A stretch of DNA of 64,000 nucleotides from Pseudomonadota bacterium. GTDB taxonomy: Bacteria; Pseudomonadota; Alphaproteobacteria; Rhizobiales; Xanthobacteraceae. The position numbers were made by a program, and so were the translations under genes. The notes under the pieces are model-generated. The model had not been told where the DNA came from. It searched no databases and saw only the letters and a list, made by a program, of their open reading frames with translations. The DNA lies in contig JAFECJ010000006.1 in the NCBI GenBank assembly GCA_018242205.1, forward strand, positions 78,677 through 142,676. Reading direction: 5' to 3'. Below, piece after piece: positions 26,264 through 41,946 of this stretch. Every line of letters starts with the position of its first letter. Position 1 is the first letter of the stretch.

Positions 26264-27769
26264 TCAGGCCGCGACGGCCTCGTCCTCGTCCGCCCAGCCG
26301 GCTGCGTCATGCGACGACTGGTCGAGCTGAGTGAGCGTGCGATTGATCTGTTCGAGGCCGGCCGCCTGCTCGTTGTTGGCGACCGCGATGCCGGAGACGA
26401 TGCCCGCCACCTTGCGAATTTGGTCGACGATCTCGGCGAGCGACGAGCCGGCGCTGTTGACGAGATCGACGCCCTCTTTCACGCGCTCGGACGACGAGCT
26501 GATGAGCTGGTTGATGTCTTTGGCCGCCTGCGACGAGCGCTGCGCCAGACTGCGCACTTCGGTCGCCACCACGGCGAAGCCGCGCCCGGCGTCACCGGCG
26601 CGCGCCGCTTCGACCGCGGCATTGAGCGCCAACAGGTTGGTCTGGCGCGCGATCTCGTCGATCACCGAGATGATGTCGGAGATCTTGTGCGAGGACTGCT
26701 CGATGCGCGACATCGCCTCGACGGCCTGGGCGACGATCTGGCCGCTGCGGTCGGCGACATCGCTGGTCTGCGTCGCCACGCGGTCGGCTTCGGCCGCCTC
26801 GCCGGCATTTCTCTTCACCGTCGCGGAAATCTCATCCATGGCGCGGGCGCGTTCGGCCACCGCACGGCTGCGCTCGTTCGCCGCACGCGCGGCCTGATCG
26901 GCGCGCTGCCGGCGCTGCGCGTCGACGCGCTCACGCAGCGCTGCCGCTTCCGCCTCGGCCTCTTCCTTGGCGCGCGTGGCTTCGCCGAGCGCCGTCACCG
27001 CGGCGCGCATCTCCTCGATCTCGTTCATATGCGCGGTGTCGAGCTTCGCGCCCGAGGCGCGGCTCGCCATGGCAACGAGTTCGCCACACATCGCGCCGAC
27101 CGGCGCGAAGATGCGGCGGACCAGGAAGAATATCGCCGCTCCCGCGATCGCAATGACGATCAGGCCGCCGATCAGGCTCATCGTCATCAGGCTTTGCAAC
27201 ACGGTGAAGAACGCGGCCTTCTTGACGCCGACATAGGCGATGCCGAGCACATCGCTGCCGCTCATGATCGGCTCGTACACCGTCAGATATTCGGTGCCGA
27301 GAATGTTGGCCTCGCCGCGATAGGTCTGCTTCTTGGTGAACACGGTGTCGTACACCGGACCGGGCGCCAGCTTGGTACCGACCGCGCGCGAACCATCCGG
27401 CTTGGCGACATTGGTCGCCACGCGCAGGTCGCCCATGAACACGGTCGCCGTGCCGCCGGCGATCGCCTTGACGCGATCGACGGCCTCGAAGTTGTTATTG
27501 ACCAGCGTATTGCCGAAATAGAACTTGTCGCCGTCGCGGCGCGGCGGACCGTAGGCCTGCAGCGCGCTATCGAGCAGCTTGATGTTGATGTCGAGCGCCT
27601 CCTGGGCGCGCCGATACATCTCGCTCTTGGTGATCGAGATCGACGTCCAGATCGAAACGCCAACCGCGAGCGCCATGGTGATGATCGCCATCATGGTGAG
27701 GCGCGAGGTCAGGCTGAAACGGTTGGTCAAGCGGGCAAAACGGCGCGGCAACGAGGTCGATAATGTCAT
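26264..27769 (-). CDS. Methyl-accepting chemotaxis protein
   Basis: A 501-residue chemoreceptor. TM1 is about 24-46, a single-Cache-type periplasmic domain about 50-195 ('[20 protein letters not shown]', '[20 protein letters not shown]'), TM2 about 197-217, then a coiled region and the cytoplasmic signalling domain with the hairpin tip '[20 protein letters not shown]' and '[20 protein letters not shown]'. No C-terminal CheR-docking pentapeptide is seen. Domain type suggests sensing of small organic anions, but the ligand is unknown. No che genes are in the window. Confidence 0.93.
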   Translation of the reverse strand: MTLSTSLPRRFARLTNRFSLTSRLTMMAIITMALAVGVSIWTSISITKSEMYRRAQEALDINIKLLDSALQAYGPPRRDGDKFYFGNTLVNNNFEAVDRVKAIAGGTATVFMGDLRVATNVAKPDGSRAVGTKLAPGPVYDTVFTKKQTYRGEANILGTEYLTVYEPIMSGSDVLGIAYVGVKKAAFFTVLQSLMTMSLIGGLIVIAIAGAAIFFLVRRIFAPVGAMCGELVAMASRASGAKLDTAHMNEIEEMRAAVTALGEATRAKEEAEAEAAALRERVDAQRRQRADQAARAANERSRAVAERARAMDEISATVKRNAGEAAEADRVATQTSDVADRSGQIVAQAVEAMSRIEQSSHKISDIISVIDEIARQTNLLALNAAVEAARAGDAGRGFAVVATEVRSLAQRSSQAAKDINQLISSSSERVKEGVDLVNSAGSSLAEIVDQIRKVAGIVSGIAVANNEQAAGLEQINRTLTQLDQSSHDAAGWADEDEAVAA

Positions 27770-28049
27770 GACTGGATTCCGGACCGGAGCGTGAGGTCAA
27801 GGTGACGGAAGGGCCAAATAGGGCCCGGTAAACGGCCGCGTCCGGGCACGCCAAATAGGGCGGTATGACACGGCCGCCCACATGGTAAACGAGACGAATT
27901 AAACAAAGCCTTTCGGCGCTTCTTAATCTACATTATGCAACGAACTACCGTCCGCACAGGGCGCGCCGAATAAACAAGCCAGACCGGGAACCCACTCCTG
28001 GCCGGCCATATAGGCCAGCAGCCAGCCTTCGTTGCGGCAACTGGCGCAT

Positions 28050-28943
28050 TCATCCGAACACAAGCGCGCGATGGACTGCCGTGCCGGCCGTCACGCCATC
28101 GGCCACCGCCCAACTGACGCTATGAGGCACTCTTGCGATATCGCCCGCCGCATAGACGCCCGCTACAGAGGTCAACTTGTTGGCGTCGGTTTGGATGATA
28201 GGCCCGAGCGGCCCGTCGATCAGTTGAACTCCCAAATGATCGGCGAGCGGGCTGCCAAGGTGGGATTCCGGCGCGACATAGAGGGCGGCGATTTGGTGAA
28301 TGCGGCCGTCCTTCAGCGTGATGGTCGACAATGCGCTGCCCTCACCTTCGAGGTGTTCGACAGGTTCTGTCTCTATGGCAATGCCACGACGCGACAGAAC
28401 CTCGGCGTCCTCGGGACGGAGAATGGCCCCATTCAAGAACAATGTCGTCGGTCCCCATTCCGCAATCAGCCGCGCTTGATGGACCGACATCTCGTTGCGG
28501 TACAGAACGCCCAGCGGCCGATCGCTGAACTCGAAGCCGTGGCAATAAGGACAATGAAGCGCCGTCTTGCCCCAGCGTTCGGCGAGGCCGGCAATGGCGG
28601 GCAGCACATCGCGAAGCCCGAAGGCGAGAATCAAGGTGCGGGCTTCGATCGTTTCACCGTTCGCCAGCCGGACAGCAAAGCCATCGCCATGCGGCTGGAC
28701 TTCACTCGCCTCCGCGCTTCTCAGACGTACGGTGGGATAAGCGGAGAGATGCTCGCGCGCGGTTTCGAGAATCGTCACCGGGTTCTGACCATCTTGGCCG
28801 AGGAAGCCATGCGAGGCGGTGGCAAAACGGTTGCGGGGCTTGCCGGTATCGAGGACGTCAACGCTGCGTCGGGCGCGTCCAAGATAGGTCGCCGCTGCCA
28901 GACCGGCAAAGCCGCCACCGACGATGATCGTGTCATTCAGCAT
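28050..28943 (-). CDS. Thioredoxin-reductase-like FAD/NAD(P) oxidoreductase
   Basis: A 297-residue protein with FAD motif 'IVGGGFAGLAAATYL' (7-21), redox pair C131-x-x-C134 in 'CPYCHGFEFS', and FAD-closing 'VYAAGDIARVPHSVSWAVAD'. The second Rossmann region lacks the usual GGGxxA (it reads 'LYRNEMSVHQARLIAEWG'), so NADPH binding may be altered. This places it with thioredoxin-reductase-like proteins of unknown partner. It starts inside the last codons of the Rrf2 gene (11-bp overlap), so the two form an operon. Confidence 0.85.
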   Translation of the reverse strand: MLNDTIIVGGGFAGLAAATYLGRARRSVDVLDTGKPRNRFATASHGFLGQDGQNPVTILETAREHLSAYPTVRLRSAEASEVQPHGDGFAVRLANGETIEARTLILAFGLRDVLPAIAGLAERWGKTALHCPYCHGFEFSDRPLGVLYRNEMSVHQARLIAEWGPTTLFLNGAILRPEDAEVLSRRGIAIETEPVEHLEGEGSALSTITLKDGRIHQIAALYVAPESHLGSPLADHLGVQLIDGPLGPIIQTDANKLTSVAGVYAAGDIARVPHSVSWAVADGVTAGTAVHRALVFG

Positions 28944-29397
28944 GGATCGTCTCCAACGCAAAATCAGCACCGCGCTTGGCGAAACGCCTGTCGAAACTTT
29001 CGCTCAACTGAGCCAGCGTCACCTCGCTGAAACGGCGCAGCAACAAAGCCTCGGCTTCGGCGAAGGCGCTGCCGAGCGCCTCGTTGACTGCCTGTTCGAC
29101 CAGACAGCCCGGGGCGTCGTTGCGGTTCGACATCGCCAGAACGTCCGGCTTTCCGAGCGCCAGATAGATGTCGTGCAAAGTGATGCGCGCCGGGTCGCGG
29201 GCGATGGTCCAGCCGCCGCCATGACCCTTCTCGGAATGAACCAGGCCCGTATCGCGCAGGCCCGCCATGGTGCGCCGGACCACGACCGGGTTGGTGGCCA
29301 TGGCGCGCGCCAGGGCCTCGGATGTCAGCGGTTCCGACTGCCGCGCCATATGCAAAAGGATATGCAGAACGCCCGATAATCGACTGTCGCGTCTCAT
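28933..29397 (-). CDS. Rrf2-family transcriptional regulator
   Basis: A 154-residue winged-helix protein: 'LSGVLHILLHMARQSEPLTS', 'EALARAMATNPVVVRRTMAG' and 'LVHSEKGHGGGWTIARDP' follow the Rrf2/IscR plan. The three-cysteine [Fe-S] cluster of IscR/NsrR is missing; only one Cys ('APGCLVEQ') is present, so it may use a single thiol or no cofactor. It lies upstream of and overlaps an FAD oxidoreductase with a CxxC pair, pointing to thiol stress control. A palindrome covers its start codon. Confidence 0.88.
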   Translation of the reverse strand: MRRDSRLSGVLHILLHMARQSEPLTSEALARAMATNPVVVRRTMAGLRDTGLVHSEKGHGGGWTIARDPARITLHDIYLALGKPDVLAMSNRNDAPGCLVEQAVNEALGSAFAEAEALLLRRFSEVTLAQLSESFDRRFAKRGADFALETIHAE

Positions 29398-29417
29398 GTA
29401 ACTTTACATGGTACATG
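29395..29417. promoter_or_regulatory. Putative Rrf2 operator
   Basis: CATGTAA (29395-29401) and TTACATG (29404-29410) are a perfect inverted repeat two bases apart, and a third half-site GTACATG follows at 29411-29417. The first arm covers the regulator's start codon, fitting autorepression. Confidence 0.6.
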
Positions 29418-29463
29418 ATGAGCCAAACGTCAAGGCCCGGCGCGAAACGCTCGTCAGGGTTTT

Positions 29464-31674
<2,211 letters not shown>

Positions 31675-31839
31675 GGGATTCCTGAGGGCAGCGGCGCAAT
31701 TTTGCCTAGCACGGACACCCCGGGACTTAGACACCCTAATGCGCGGCTTCCAGAGGAAATTCGGGCCCGTCCAGCATCCAGCGCCCCGACTGCGGCCTTG
31801 TACCGCCTGCGCGGCCGGCTCGGAACGCCGGAGACGGCC

Positions 31840-32541
31840 TCAGGCCGCCTTTTTGAGCGCCTCGGCCAAGCCGGCGAACAGGCCGCGGCCGTCGGTCGAG
31901 CCGATCTCGGCTTCGACGTGATTTTCCGGATGCGGCATCATACCGAGCACATTGCCGCGGTCATTGACGATGCCGGCAATGGCGTTGATGGCGCCGTTAT
32001 GGTTCCAGTCCGGATCGATCATGCCGTCGGGCGACGAGTAGCGGAAAATCACCCGCCCCTCGCCCTCGAGCCGCGCGATGGTCTCGCCATCGGCAATGTA
32101 ATTGCCCTCGCCATGGGCCACCGGCACGCGGATCACCTGTCCGGCATTGTAGCCGCGGGTGAACGGCGTGTCCGAGCGCTCGACCTTGAGGAACACGTCG
32201 CGACAGATGAAGCGCAGGTTCTCGTTGCGCATCAATACGCCCGGCAACAGGCCGGATTCGCACAGAATCTGGAAGCCGTTGCAGACGCCGAGCACCAGGC
32301 CGCCGCCGGCGGCGAATTTGCGCACCGCGTCCATCACCGGCGAGCGCGCGGCAATGGCGCCGCAACGCAGGTAGTCGCCGTAGGAAAAGCCGCCCGGCAC
32401 CACGACCAGGTCGGTGCCGGCCGGCAGTTCGTGCTCGGCATGCCAGACCATCGCCGGTTCATGACCGGAGGTCAGCTTTAGGGTGCGCGCCATATCGCGC
32501 TCGCGATTGATTCCGGGGAAGACGAGGACGGCGGCTTTCAT
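31840..32541 (-). CDS. purQ: Phosphoribosylformylglycinamidine synthase glutaminase subunit PurQ
   Basis: A 233-residue class I glutamine amidotransferase. '[17 protein letters not shown]' is the N-terminal strand, the nucleophile Cys is in '[15 protein letters not shown]', and His/Glu of the triad are in '[12 protein letters not shown]'. It supplies ammonia to PurL. purS lies 16 bp upstream on the same strand, so purS-purQ are co-transcribed, probably with purL. Confidence 0.97.
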   Translation of the reverse strand: MKAAVLVFPGINRERDMARTLKLTSGHEPAMVWHAEHELPAGTDLVVVPGGFSYGDYLRCGAIAARSPVMDAVRKFAAGGGLVLGVCNGFQILCESGLLPGVLMRNENLRFICRDVFLKVERSDTPFTRGYNAGQVIRVPVAHGEGNYIADGETIARLEGEGRVIFRYSSPDGMIDPDWNHNGAINAIAGIVNDRGNVLGMMPHPENHVEAEIGSTDGRGLFAGLAEALKKAA

Positions 32542-32557
32542 GGCGAGTGGCTCGATT

Positions 32558-32800
32558 CTATCCGATGACCTCGACGCGATAATTCTCGATCACCGTATTC
32601 GCCAGCAGCTTATCGGCGGCCTCGTTGAGCAGCGCCTCGGCTTTTTTCGGGTCGCCGCCCTCGATCTCGATGTCGAACACCTTGCCCTGGCGGACCGAGG
32701 CGACACCCTGAATACCGAGCGAACGCAGTGCACCTTCGATCGCCTTGCCCTGCGGATCGAGAACGCCGGATTTCAGGGTAACGGTGACGCGAGCTTTCAT
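32558..32800 (-). CDS. purS: Phosphoribosylformylglycinamidine synthase subunit PurS
   Basis: An 80-residue PurS, the small bridging subunit needed in the three-subunit FGAM synthase. '[20 protein letters not shown]' and '[20 protein letters not shown]' match the family. The start at 32800 is the first giving the normal length. An intrinsic terminator lies between purC and purS, so purSQL may have its own promoter or depend on read-through. Confidence 0.96.
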   Translation of the reverse strand: MKARVTVTLKSGVLDPQGKAIEGALRSLGIQGVASVRQGKVFDIEIEGGDPKKAEALLNEAADKLLANTVIENYRVEVIG

Positions 32801-32825
32801 CGGTGTTTCCAACGCGGATCTAGAA

Positions 32826-32852
32826 GCAAAACGGGGGCCAACAAGGCCCCCG
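32826..32852 (-). terminator. Intrinsic terminator between purC and purS
   Basis: Stem GGGGGCC/GGCCCCC (extended by one C-G pair) with a 5-nt loop; on the minus strand it is followed by TTTTGCTT. It sits 46 bp after the purC stop and before the purS start. Confidence 0.75.
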
Positions 32853-32898
32853 GTTAGCATCCTTGCGGATTCGGCTCAATAACGGCGAATCGCCGTCC

Positions 32899-33666
32899 TC
32901 AGCCTTTCACCAGCACCGGCCCGGAGCCCTGCGGCCGCTCGCCCTCGGCAACGATGCCGAGACGCTTGGCAACTTCGGTATAGGCCTCGACCAGCCCGCC
33001 CATGTCGCGGCGGAAACGGTCCTTGTCCATCTTGTCGTTGGTCTTGATGTCCCACAACCGGCAGGAATCCGGCGAGATCTCGTCGGCGACGACGATGCGC
33101 ATCACGTCGTTTTCCCACAGCCGGCCGGTTTCCATCTTGAAGTCGACGAGACGGATGCCGACGCCGAGGAACAGGCCCGACAGGAAGTCGTTGACGCGGA
33201 TGGCGAGCGCCATGATGTCGTCGATTTCCTGGGGCGAGGCCCAGCCGAACGCCGTGATGTGCTCTTCCGACACCATCGGGTCGTTGAGCTTGTCGTTCTT
33301 GTAATAGAACTCGATGATCGAGCGCGGCAGCTGCGTACCTTCCTCGATGCCGAGGCGGGTCGCCAGCGAGCCGGCGGCGACGTTGCGCACCACGACTTCG
33401 AGCGGAATGATTTCCACCTCGCGGATCAACTGCTCGCGCATGTTGAGCCGGCGGATGAAGTGAGTGGGCACGCCGATATCGTTCAAGTGCTGGAAGACGT
33501 ATTCCGAGATACGGTTGTTCAGAACGCCCTTGCCTTCGATCACCTCATGCTTTTTGGCGTTGAAGGCGGTGGCGTCGTCCTTGAAGTGCTGAATCAGCGT
33601 CCCTGGCTCCGGGCCCTCATAGAGGACCTTCGCCTTGCCTTCGTAAATGCGGCGGCGTCGGCTCAT
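32899..33666 (-). CDS. purC: SAICAR synthetase
   Basis: A 255-residue PurC that joins CAIR and aspartate to form SAICAR, the step before PurB. '[20 protein letters not shown]' opens the protein, followed by '[20 protein letters not shown]', '[18 protein letters not shown]' and '[10 protein letters not shown]'. An ATG at 33696 is also in frame and would add ten residues; 33666 fits the conserved family N-terminus. It precedes the purSQL genes on the same strand, separated by a terminator. Confidence 0.95.
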   Translation of the reverse strand: MSRRRRIYEGKAKVLYEGPEPGTLIQHFKDDATAFNAKKHEVIEGKGVLNNRISEYVFQHLNDIGVPTHFIRRLNMREQLIREVEIIPLEVVVRNVAAGSLATRLGIEEGTQLPRSIIEFYYKNDKLNDPMVSEEHITAFGWASPQEIDDIMALAIRVNDFLSGLFLGVGIRLVDFKMETGRLWENDVMRIVVADEISPDSCRLWDIKTNDKMDKDRFRRDMGGLVEAYTEVAKRLGIVAEGERPQGSGPVLVKG

Positions 33667-33962
33667 CGGGATGTACCGTGGTTGGTGGATGTCCATGGGT
33701 GCCGTGGTTCCCTTTTAAATCAAAAGCGTCAAGATCCGCGGCTGTGGTCCGGGCTGATCGTTCGAACGCAAAATGAAAGTCGCTCTGCGCTAAAACGGCT
33801 GGGCCACGAGGTCAACCTAGCCCAACGGTTCGGGCAGCACAATCGACGGGGTGCGACGTTTTCCACTTCGCAATTTTGCCGTAATAAGAGGCGCGTAGGT
33901 TGCCTTGACCCCCGTCGGGCGATATGCAAGCGCATTATAATCCTGTCAATCGTGAGGGCGGC

Positions 33963-34277
33963 ATGACGACGTTCGACAAGCGCGAAGAAGGCTTCGAAAA
34001 GAAATTCGCGCATGACGAGGAATTGCAGTTCAAGGCGATGGCTCGCCGCAACAAGCTTCTCGGCCTTTGGGCCGCGGGCCTGCTCGGCAAGTCCGGTCCG
34101 GACGCCGAGGCCTATGCCAAGGAGGTCGTGCTGTCGGACTTCGAGGAAGCCGGCGACCACGACGTTTTCAAGAAGGTCGCGAAGGACCTTGAGGGCAAAG
34201 GCATCACCGAGCAGCAGATTCGCGCCCAGATGAACGAACTTCTGGCGCAGGCGGTCGCGCAGATCCAGAAAAGCTGA
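33963..34277 (+). CDS. F1Fo-ATPase inhibitor subunit zeta (DUF1476)
   Basis: A 104-residue, highly charged helical protein: 'MTTFDKREEGFEKKFAHDEE' followed by 'LQFKAMARRNKLLGLWAAGL' and 'VVLSDFEEAGDHDVFKKVAK'. This is the DUF1476 family, shown in Paracoccus denitrificans to be the zeta subunit that blocks ATP hydrolysis by F1Fo-ATPase; it is restricted to alphaproteobacteria. The inhibitory segment is the N-terminal part. It is 7 bp upstream of the aldolase gene, though no functional link is apparent. Confidence 0.9.
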   Translation: MTTFDKREEGFEKKFAHDEELQFKAMARRNKLLGLWAAGLLGKSGPDAEAYAKEVVLSDFEEAGDHDVFKKVAKDLEGKGITEQQIRAQMNELLAQAVAQIQKS

Positions 34278-34283
34278 GGGCGG

Positions 34284-35083
34284 ATGGCAATGACCGCCTT
34301 CTCGCTCGCCCGCCGGCTGCGCGCGGGCGAGACTGTATTCTCCGGCTGGTGCATGATGGGGTCTCCCATCGTGGCCGAGACCATTGCGCGCGAAGGCTTC
34401 CCGGCGGTCGTGCTCGACGCGCAGCACGGGCTGTGGGATACGACCGAGCTGATCGCCGGTATCGGCGGCGTCCATCACGCCGGCTCCGCCCCCTTCGTCC
34501 GGGTGCCGCTCGACGATTTCGCCCTGGTCAGCCGCGCGCTCGATTTCGGCGCCGAAGGCATCATCGCACCGATGATCAACAAGGCCGACGACGCGCGGCG
34601 CTTTGCCGCCGCCGCCAAATACCCGCCGCTCGGCGAGCGCTCGTTCGGACCGCCGCGCGCCACCATGCTGCAAGGCCAGATGCCGGCGACCGATTACCTG
34701 CGCGCCGCCAATGACGGCACCCTCACCTTCGCCATGATCGAGACGCCGGAAGCGCTTGCCAATGTCGAGGCGATCGCCGCGACGCCCGGCATCGACGCGC
34801 TGTTCATCGGCCCCTACGATCTGTCGACCTCATTGTCGACCGGCAAGGCGCAGGACATCGACGCGCCCGAGGTCAATGCCGCGATCGACCGGATCTGCGC
34901 CGCCGCCAACAAGGCCGGCAAGATTCCCGGCATCTACTGCCGCGACGCGCAGCGCGCGCTCGACATGGCCAAACGGGGCTTCCGCTTCATGACCGTCGGC
35001 AGCGATTTCAGCGTGGTGCGCGAGGGCTCGGCTGCGGCGTTGAAGATGCTGCCGATGAAGGCGACCGGCGCCCGCGACGCGTT

Positions 35084-35087
<4 letters not shown>
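34284..35087 (+). CDS. HpcH/HpaI-family class II aldolase
   Basis: A 267-residue aldolase of the HpcH/HpaI family. 'VVLDAQHGLWD' holds catalytic H48, 'FVRVPLDD' the substrate Arg73, and metal ligands are E153 ('MIETPEAL') and D179 ('FIGPYDLS'). Members cleave 4-hydroxy-2-oxoacids to pyruvate or related 2-oxoacids plus an aldehyde. Its substrate is not determined. The 3' end overlaps the convergent RNA methyltransferase gene by four bases. Confidence 0.88.
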
Positions 35088-38652
<3,565 letters not shown>

Positions 38653-38661
38653 TAACGGATA

Positions 38662-38693
38662 CCGGCGCGCTCCGACGAGCGCGCCGGATTTTC
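38662..38693 (+). terminator. Intrinsic terminator between the two isocitrate dehydrogenase genes
   Basis: Perfect 11-bp stem (CCGGCGCGCTC/GAGCGCGCCGG) with a CGAC loop, followed by ATTTTC, 10 bp after the monomeric icd stop. Confidence 0.85.
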
Positions 38694-38742
38694 AGCTCAC
38701 TGGCGATACCTGCCGGTTCTCCAAAAAAAATGGCTTTCTAAT

Positions 38743-39957
38743 ATGGCGAAGATCAAGGTGAAGAACCCCGTCGTCGAAATGGACGGCGACGAGATGACGC
38801 GCATCATCTGGCAGCTCATCAAGGACAAGCTGATCCACCCTTATCTCGACATCGATCTTCTGTATTACGACCTGTCAGTTGAGAAGCGCGACGAGACCAA
38901 CGACCAAATCACCGTCGACGCCGCCAACAAGACCAAGGAAGTCGGCGTCGCCGTCAAGTGCGCCACCATCACGCCGGACGAAGGCCGCGTGCAGGAGTTC
39001 GGCCTCAAGGAAATGTGGCGCTCGCCGAACGGCACCATCCGCAACATCCTCGGCGGCACCATTTTCCGCGAGCCCATCATCTGCAAGAACGTGCCGCGCC
39101 TGGTGCCGGGCTGGACCCAGCCCATCATCATCGGCCGCCACGCCTATGGCGACCAGTATCGCGCCACCGATTTCAAATTCCCCGGCAAGGGCACACTGAC
39201 GCTCAAGTTCGTCGGCGACGACGGCCAGGTGATCGAGAAGGAAGTGTTCAAGGCGCCGGGCTCCGGCGTCACCATGGCCATGTACAATCTCGATGAATCG
39301 ATCATCGACTTCGCCCGCGCCTCGATGAACTACGCGCTGAACCGCGGCTACCCGCTCTATCTGTCGACCAAGAACACCATCCTGAAGCAGTACGATGGCC
39401 GCTTCATGGAGCTGTTCCAAAAGGTGTTCGACGAGGAATTCAAGGATAAGTTCGAGGCCAAGAAGCTCATCTACCAGCACCGCCTGATCGACGACATGGT
39501 CGCCTCGGCGCTGAAATGGTCGGGCGGCTATGTCTGGGCTTGCAAGAACTACGACGGCGACGTGCAGTCCGACACCGTGGCGCAGGGCTTCGGTTCGCTC
39601 GGCCTGATGACCTCGGTATTGATGACGCCGGACGGCAAGGTCGTCGAAGCGGAGGCCGCGCACGGCACCGTGACGCGCCATTACCGCCAGCACCAGCGCG
39701 GCGAGGAAACCTCGACCAATTCGATCGCCTCGATCTTCGCCTGGACCCGCGGCCTGGCGCACCGCGCCAAGCTCGACAACAATGACGCGCTGATGAAGTT
39801 CTCGCTGACGCTGGAAAAGGTCTGCATCGACACCGTGCAGGCCGGCTTCATGACCAAGGACCTCGCCCTGCTGGTCGGCCCCGACCAGAAGTGGCTGTCG
39901 ACCACCGGCTTCCTCGACAAGATCGACGACAATTTGAAGAAGGCGATGGCGGCATAG
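38743..39957 (+). CDS. icd: NADP-dependent isocitrate dehydrogenase, homodimeric (eukaryote-like) type
   Basis: A 404-residue IDH of the subfamily shared with eukaryotic NADP-IDH. '[20 protein letters not shown]', '[20 protein letters not shown]' (phosphate/isocitrate binding), '[20 protein letters not shown]' (metal Asp residues) and '[20 protein letters not shown]' (coenzyme site) are complete. It begins 90 bp after the monomeric icd gene, with an intrinsic terminator between, so separate expression is likely. Alphaproteobacteria normally rely on this type. Confidence 0.96.
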   Translation: MAKIKVKNPVVEMDGDEMTRIIWQLIKDKLIHPYLDIDLLYYDLSVEKRDETNDQITVDAANKTKEVGVAVKCATITPDEGRVQEFGLKEMWRSPNGTIRNILGGTIFREPIICKNVPRLVPGWTQPIIIGRHAYGDQYRATDFKFPGKGTLTLKFVGDDGQVIEKEVFKAPGSGVTMAMYNLDESIIDFARASMNYALNRGYPLYLSTKNTILKQYDGRFMELFQKVFDEEFKDKFEAKKLIYQHRLIDDMVASALKWSGGYVWACKNYDGDVQSDTVAQGFGSLGLMTSVLMTPDGKVVEAEAAHGTVTRHYRQHQRGEETSTNSIASIFAWTRGLAHRAKLDNNDALMKFSLTLEKVCIDTVQAGFMTKDLALLVGPDQKWLSTTGFLDKIDDNLKKAMAA

Positions 39958-40019
39958 GCGGCCTTCAGAAAGGGCCGGCGTGAGCCATCTTTAGGAACAG
40001 GCCGGCGCCGGCCTCCGCT

Positions 40020-41222
40020 TCAGCCGACTTCGCCAGGGGCGATGTCGCCCTTCGGCGTCACTGGTTCGCCGATGCGCGTGCGCACGACCTCGTGGACGCG
40101 CTCGGCGATCGTCGGTTCGCGGTTCATCAGCGCGTGCAGGTCCTGGGCATCGAGCACCAGGAGGCTGGTGCGGGTCGCCGCCGTCGCGGTCGCCGAACGC
40201 CGGGCGCGGCGCAGCACGGCAACCTCGCCGAAGAATTGCCCCGGACCGAGCGCGATCGGTTCGCGCCCCTTGAGCGCCACCTCGACGCGGCCGGCGGCGA
40301 TGAAATACATCGAATGCGCGGCATCGCCCTCGCGCACGATCACCTGCCCCGCTTCGGCGACCTGGGCGCGCAACAGCTCCATCACGTTGGCGATCTGCTG
40401 CGCATCGAGTTCGGAGAACAGCGGCACCCGCGCGATCATGCTCCAGGTGACGACGAACTCGCGGCGGTGGATCTGCTCGGAGAACGCGGTGGCGATGATG
40501 CCGACCGGCAGCGCGATCATCATGACGCCGAGAAAGATGGTGCCGGTCGCGATCAATTTGCCAAGCGGCGTCACCGGCACGACGTCGCCGTAACCGATGG
40601 TACCGATGGTGACGATCGCCCACCACATGGCGTCGGGGATGGTGCCGAGTTTGTCCGGTTGGATGTGGCCTTCGGCCAGATGCATCAGCGATGCCGACAC
40701 CAAGGTGGCGCCCAGGGTAATCACCAGACAGCCGAACAGCGCACGGCGCTCGCGATAGATCACGTCGAGCAGCGAACGCATCGCCGGCGAATAGCGCGCG
40801 ATCTTGAAGAATCGCACCATGCGGAAAACCAGCAGGAAGCGCAGGTCGGCGGTGGTGACGAATTCGAGCCAGAACGGCAGCACCGCGAGGAGATCGACGA
40901 GGCCGGTCGGGCTCAGGGCATATTTCAATCGCGCGCGCGCCGCGCTGAGATGCCGGTGCGGGCCGTGATCGACCGCCGACCACAGACGAAGCGCATATTC
41001 GACCGTGAAGACGACGAGCGAAAAATACTCGATGGCGCGGAAGACTTCGCCGTAGCGGGCTGACAGCGACGGCACCGACTCCAGCGCGGCGTTGATGAGA
41101 TTGACGAGGATCAGGACGACGAGGAATCGATCAACCATCATGCCGGCGCCGCTGCCGACAGGCCCTTGCTCCAGCGCCAGGTAGATCTGCCGGCGCAGGT
41201 CGGAGATTTTTGTAGTCGCCAT
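40020..41222 (-). CDS. Voltage-gated-like K+ channel with cyclic-nucleotide-binding domain
   Basis: A 400-residue, six-span channel subunit. S1 begins at about 30, an S4-like helix with spaced basic residues lies at 127-144 ('LRFLLVFRMVRFFKIARY'), the selectivity filter 'TIGYGD' at 208-213 between S5 and S6, and a cNMP-binding domain at about 262-380 ('VPLFSELDAQQIANVMELLR', 'FGEVAVLRRARRSATATA'). The plan matches MloK1 from Mesorhizobium loti, gated by cAMP. In cNBDs the phosphate-binding word is FGExALL..xxRxAT; here an Arg-Ser-Ala follows, largely conserved. Convergent with icd. Confidence 0.9.
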   Translation of the reverse strand: MATTKISDLRRQIYLALEQGPVGSGAGMMVDRFLVVLILVNLINAALESVPSLSARYGEVFRAIEYFSLVVFTVEYALRLWSAVDHGPHRHLSAARARLKYALSPTGLVDLLAVLPFWLEFVTTADLRFLLVFRMVRFFKIARYSPAMRSLLDVIYRERRALFGCLVITLGATLVSASLMHLAEGHIQPDKLGTIPDAMWWAIVTIGTIGYGDVVPVTPLGKLIATGTIFLGVMMIALPVGIIATAFSEQIHRREFVVTWSMIARVPLFSELDAQQIANVMELLRAQVAEAGQVIVREGDAAHSMYFIAAGRVEVALKGREPIALGPGQFFGEVAVLRRARRSATATAATRTSLLVLDAQDLHALMNREPTIAERVHEVVRTRIGEPVTPKGDIAPGEVG

Positions 41223-41315
41223 GGCCGCTATCGCCGTCGATTCGGACAGCCGAGACTATAGCAGCAGCCGCGGCCGCCGCCGGTATTTGCCGTCCCGGGC
41301 CAGCCGCCGCCTCAC

Positions 41316-41945
41316 TTAACTCTGCAGCTTGGCCGATAGGATCTTATAGCCGGCATAGCCGAAGGCGACGGCGAACACGCCGTCGAACCAGCGCCTGAGC
41401 TTCAGATAGCCGGCCACCACGGTCGGATTCGAGAACAGGAGCGCGTAACCGTGCAGCACGATGGCGCTCTGGATGCCGACGGCGGCGACGATGAGTGCAA
41501 GATCGGCCACCGTGGCGTCGGCCGGCACGCCGAAGGAATAGAGCGAGCCGAAGAACAGGATCGCCTTCGGATTGGTGAGATGCAGCGTCAGGCCGCGCAC
41601 GAAAGCGCGCCGCGGCGGCGCCGCTGTCAGTCCCTGCGGCGCGGCGTTGCCCGGCGTCAGCGCCGAACGCGCCGACTTGAAGGCGAGGAACAACAGATAG
41701 CCGGCGCCGAAATAGCGGACGACTTCGATCAGCCAGGCATTGGCGAGCATCACGGCGCTCAAGCCGGCGGCGGCGCCGATCGACCAAGTGAGCGAGCCGG
41801 TGGTCACACCGGAGGCGAACACCAAGCCGCTGCGGCGGCCGGCATTCATCGACGTGCCGGCGATCGCCAGCACCGCAGGCCCGGGACTCGCCACGGCGAT
41901 GAGAGCGGCGAGCATGATGAGGGTGAGATGGATATGGCCGATCAT
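41316..41945 (-). CDS. LysE-family amino-acid exporter
   Basis: A 209-residue protein with about six spans. 'LIAVASPGPAVLAIAGTSMN', 'ASGVTTGSLTWSIGAAAGLS', 'GAGYLLFLAFKSARSAL' and 'GLTLHLTNPKAILFFGSLYS' are the hallmark words of the LysE/RhtB family, which exports amino acids or homoserine lactones. The ATG at 41945 lies one base downstream of the GNAT stop, so the genes are co-translated. The open frame to 42086 is shadow. Substrate unknown. Confidence 0.9.
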   Translation of the reverse strand: MIGHIHLTLIMLAALIAVASPGPAVLAIAGTSMNAGRRSGLVFASGVTTGSLTWSIGAAAGLSAVMLANAWLIEVVRYFGAGYLLFLAFKSARSALTPGNAAPQGLTAAPPRRAFVRGLTLHLTNPKAILFFGSLYSFGVPADATVADLALIVAAVGIQSAIVLHGYALLFSNPTVVAGYLKLRRWFDGVFAVAFGYAGYKILSAKLQS

Positions 41946-41946
41946 G

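Noticed and set aside
27913..28071. Cysteine-rich 45-codon minus frame overlapping the end of the FAD oxidoreductase, with CxxxCxxC and a YMAG word similar to the PurL C-terminus
   Set aside because: Only a TTG start, no ribosome site, and overlap with the previous gene; probably chance.
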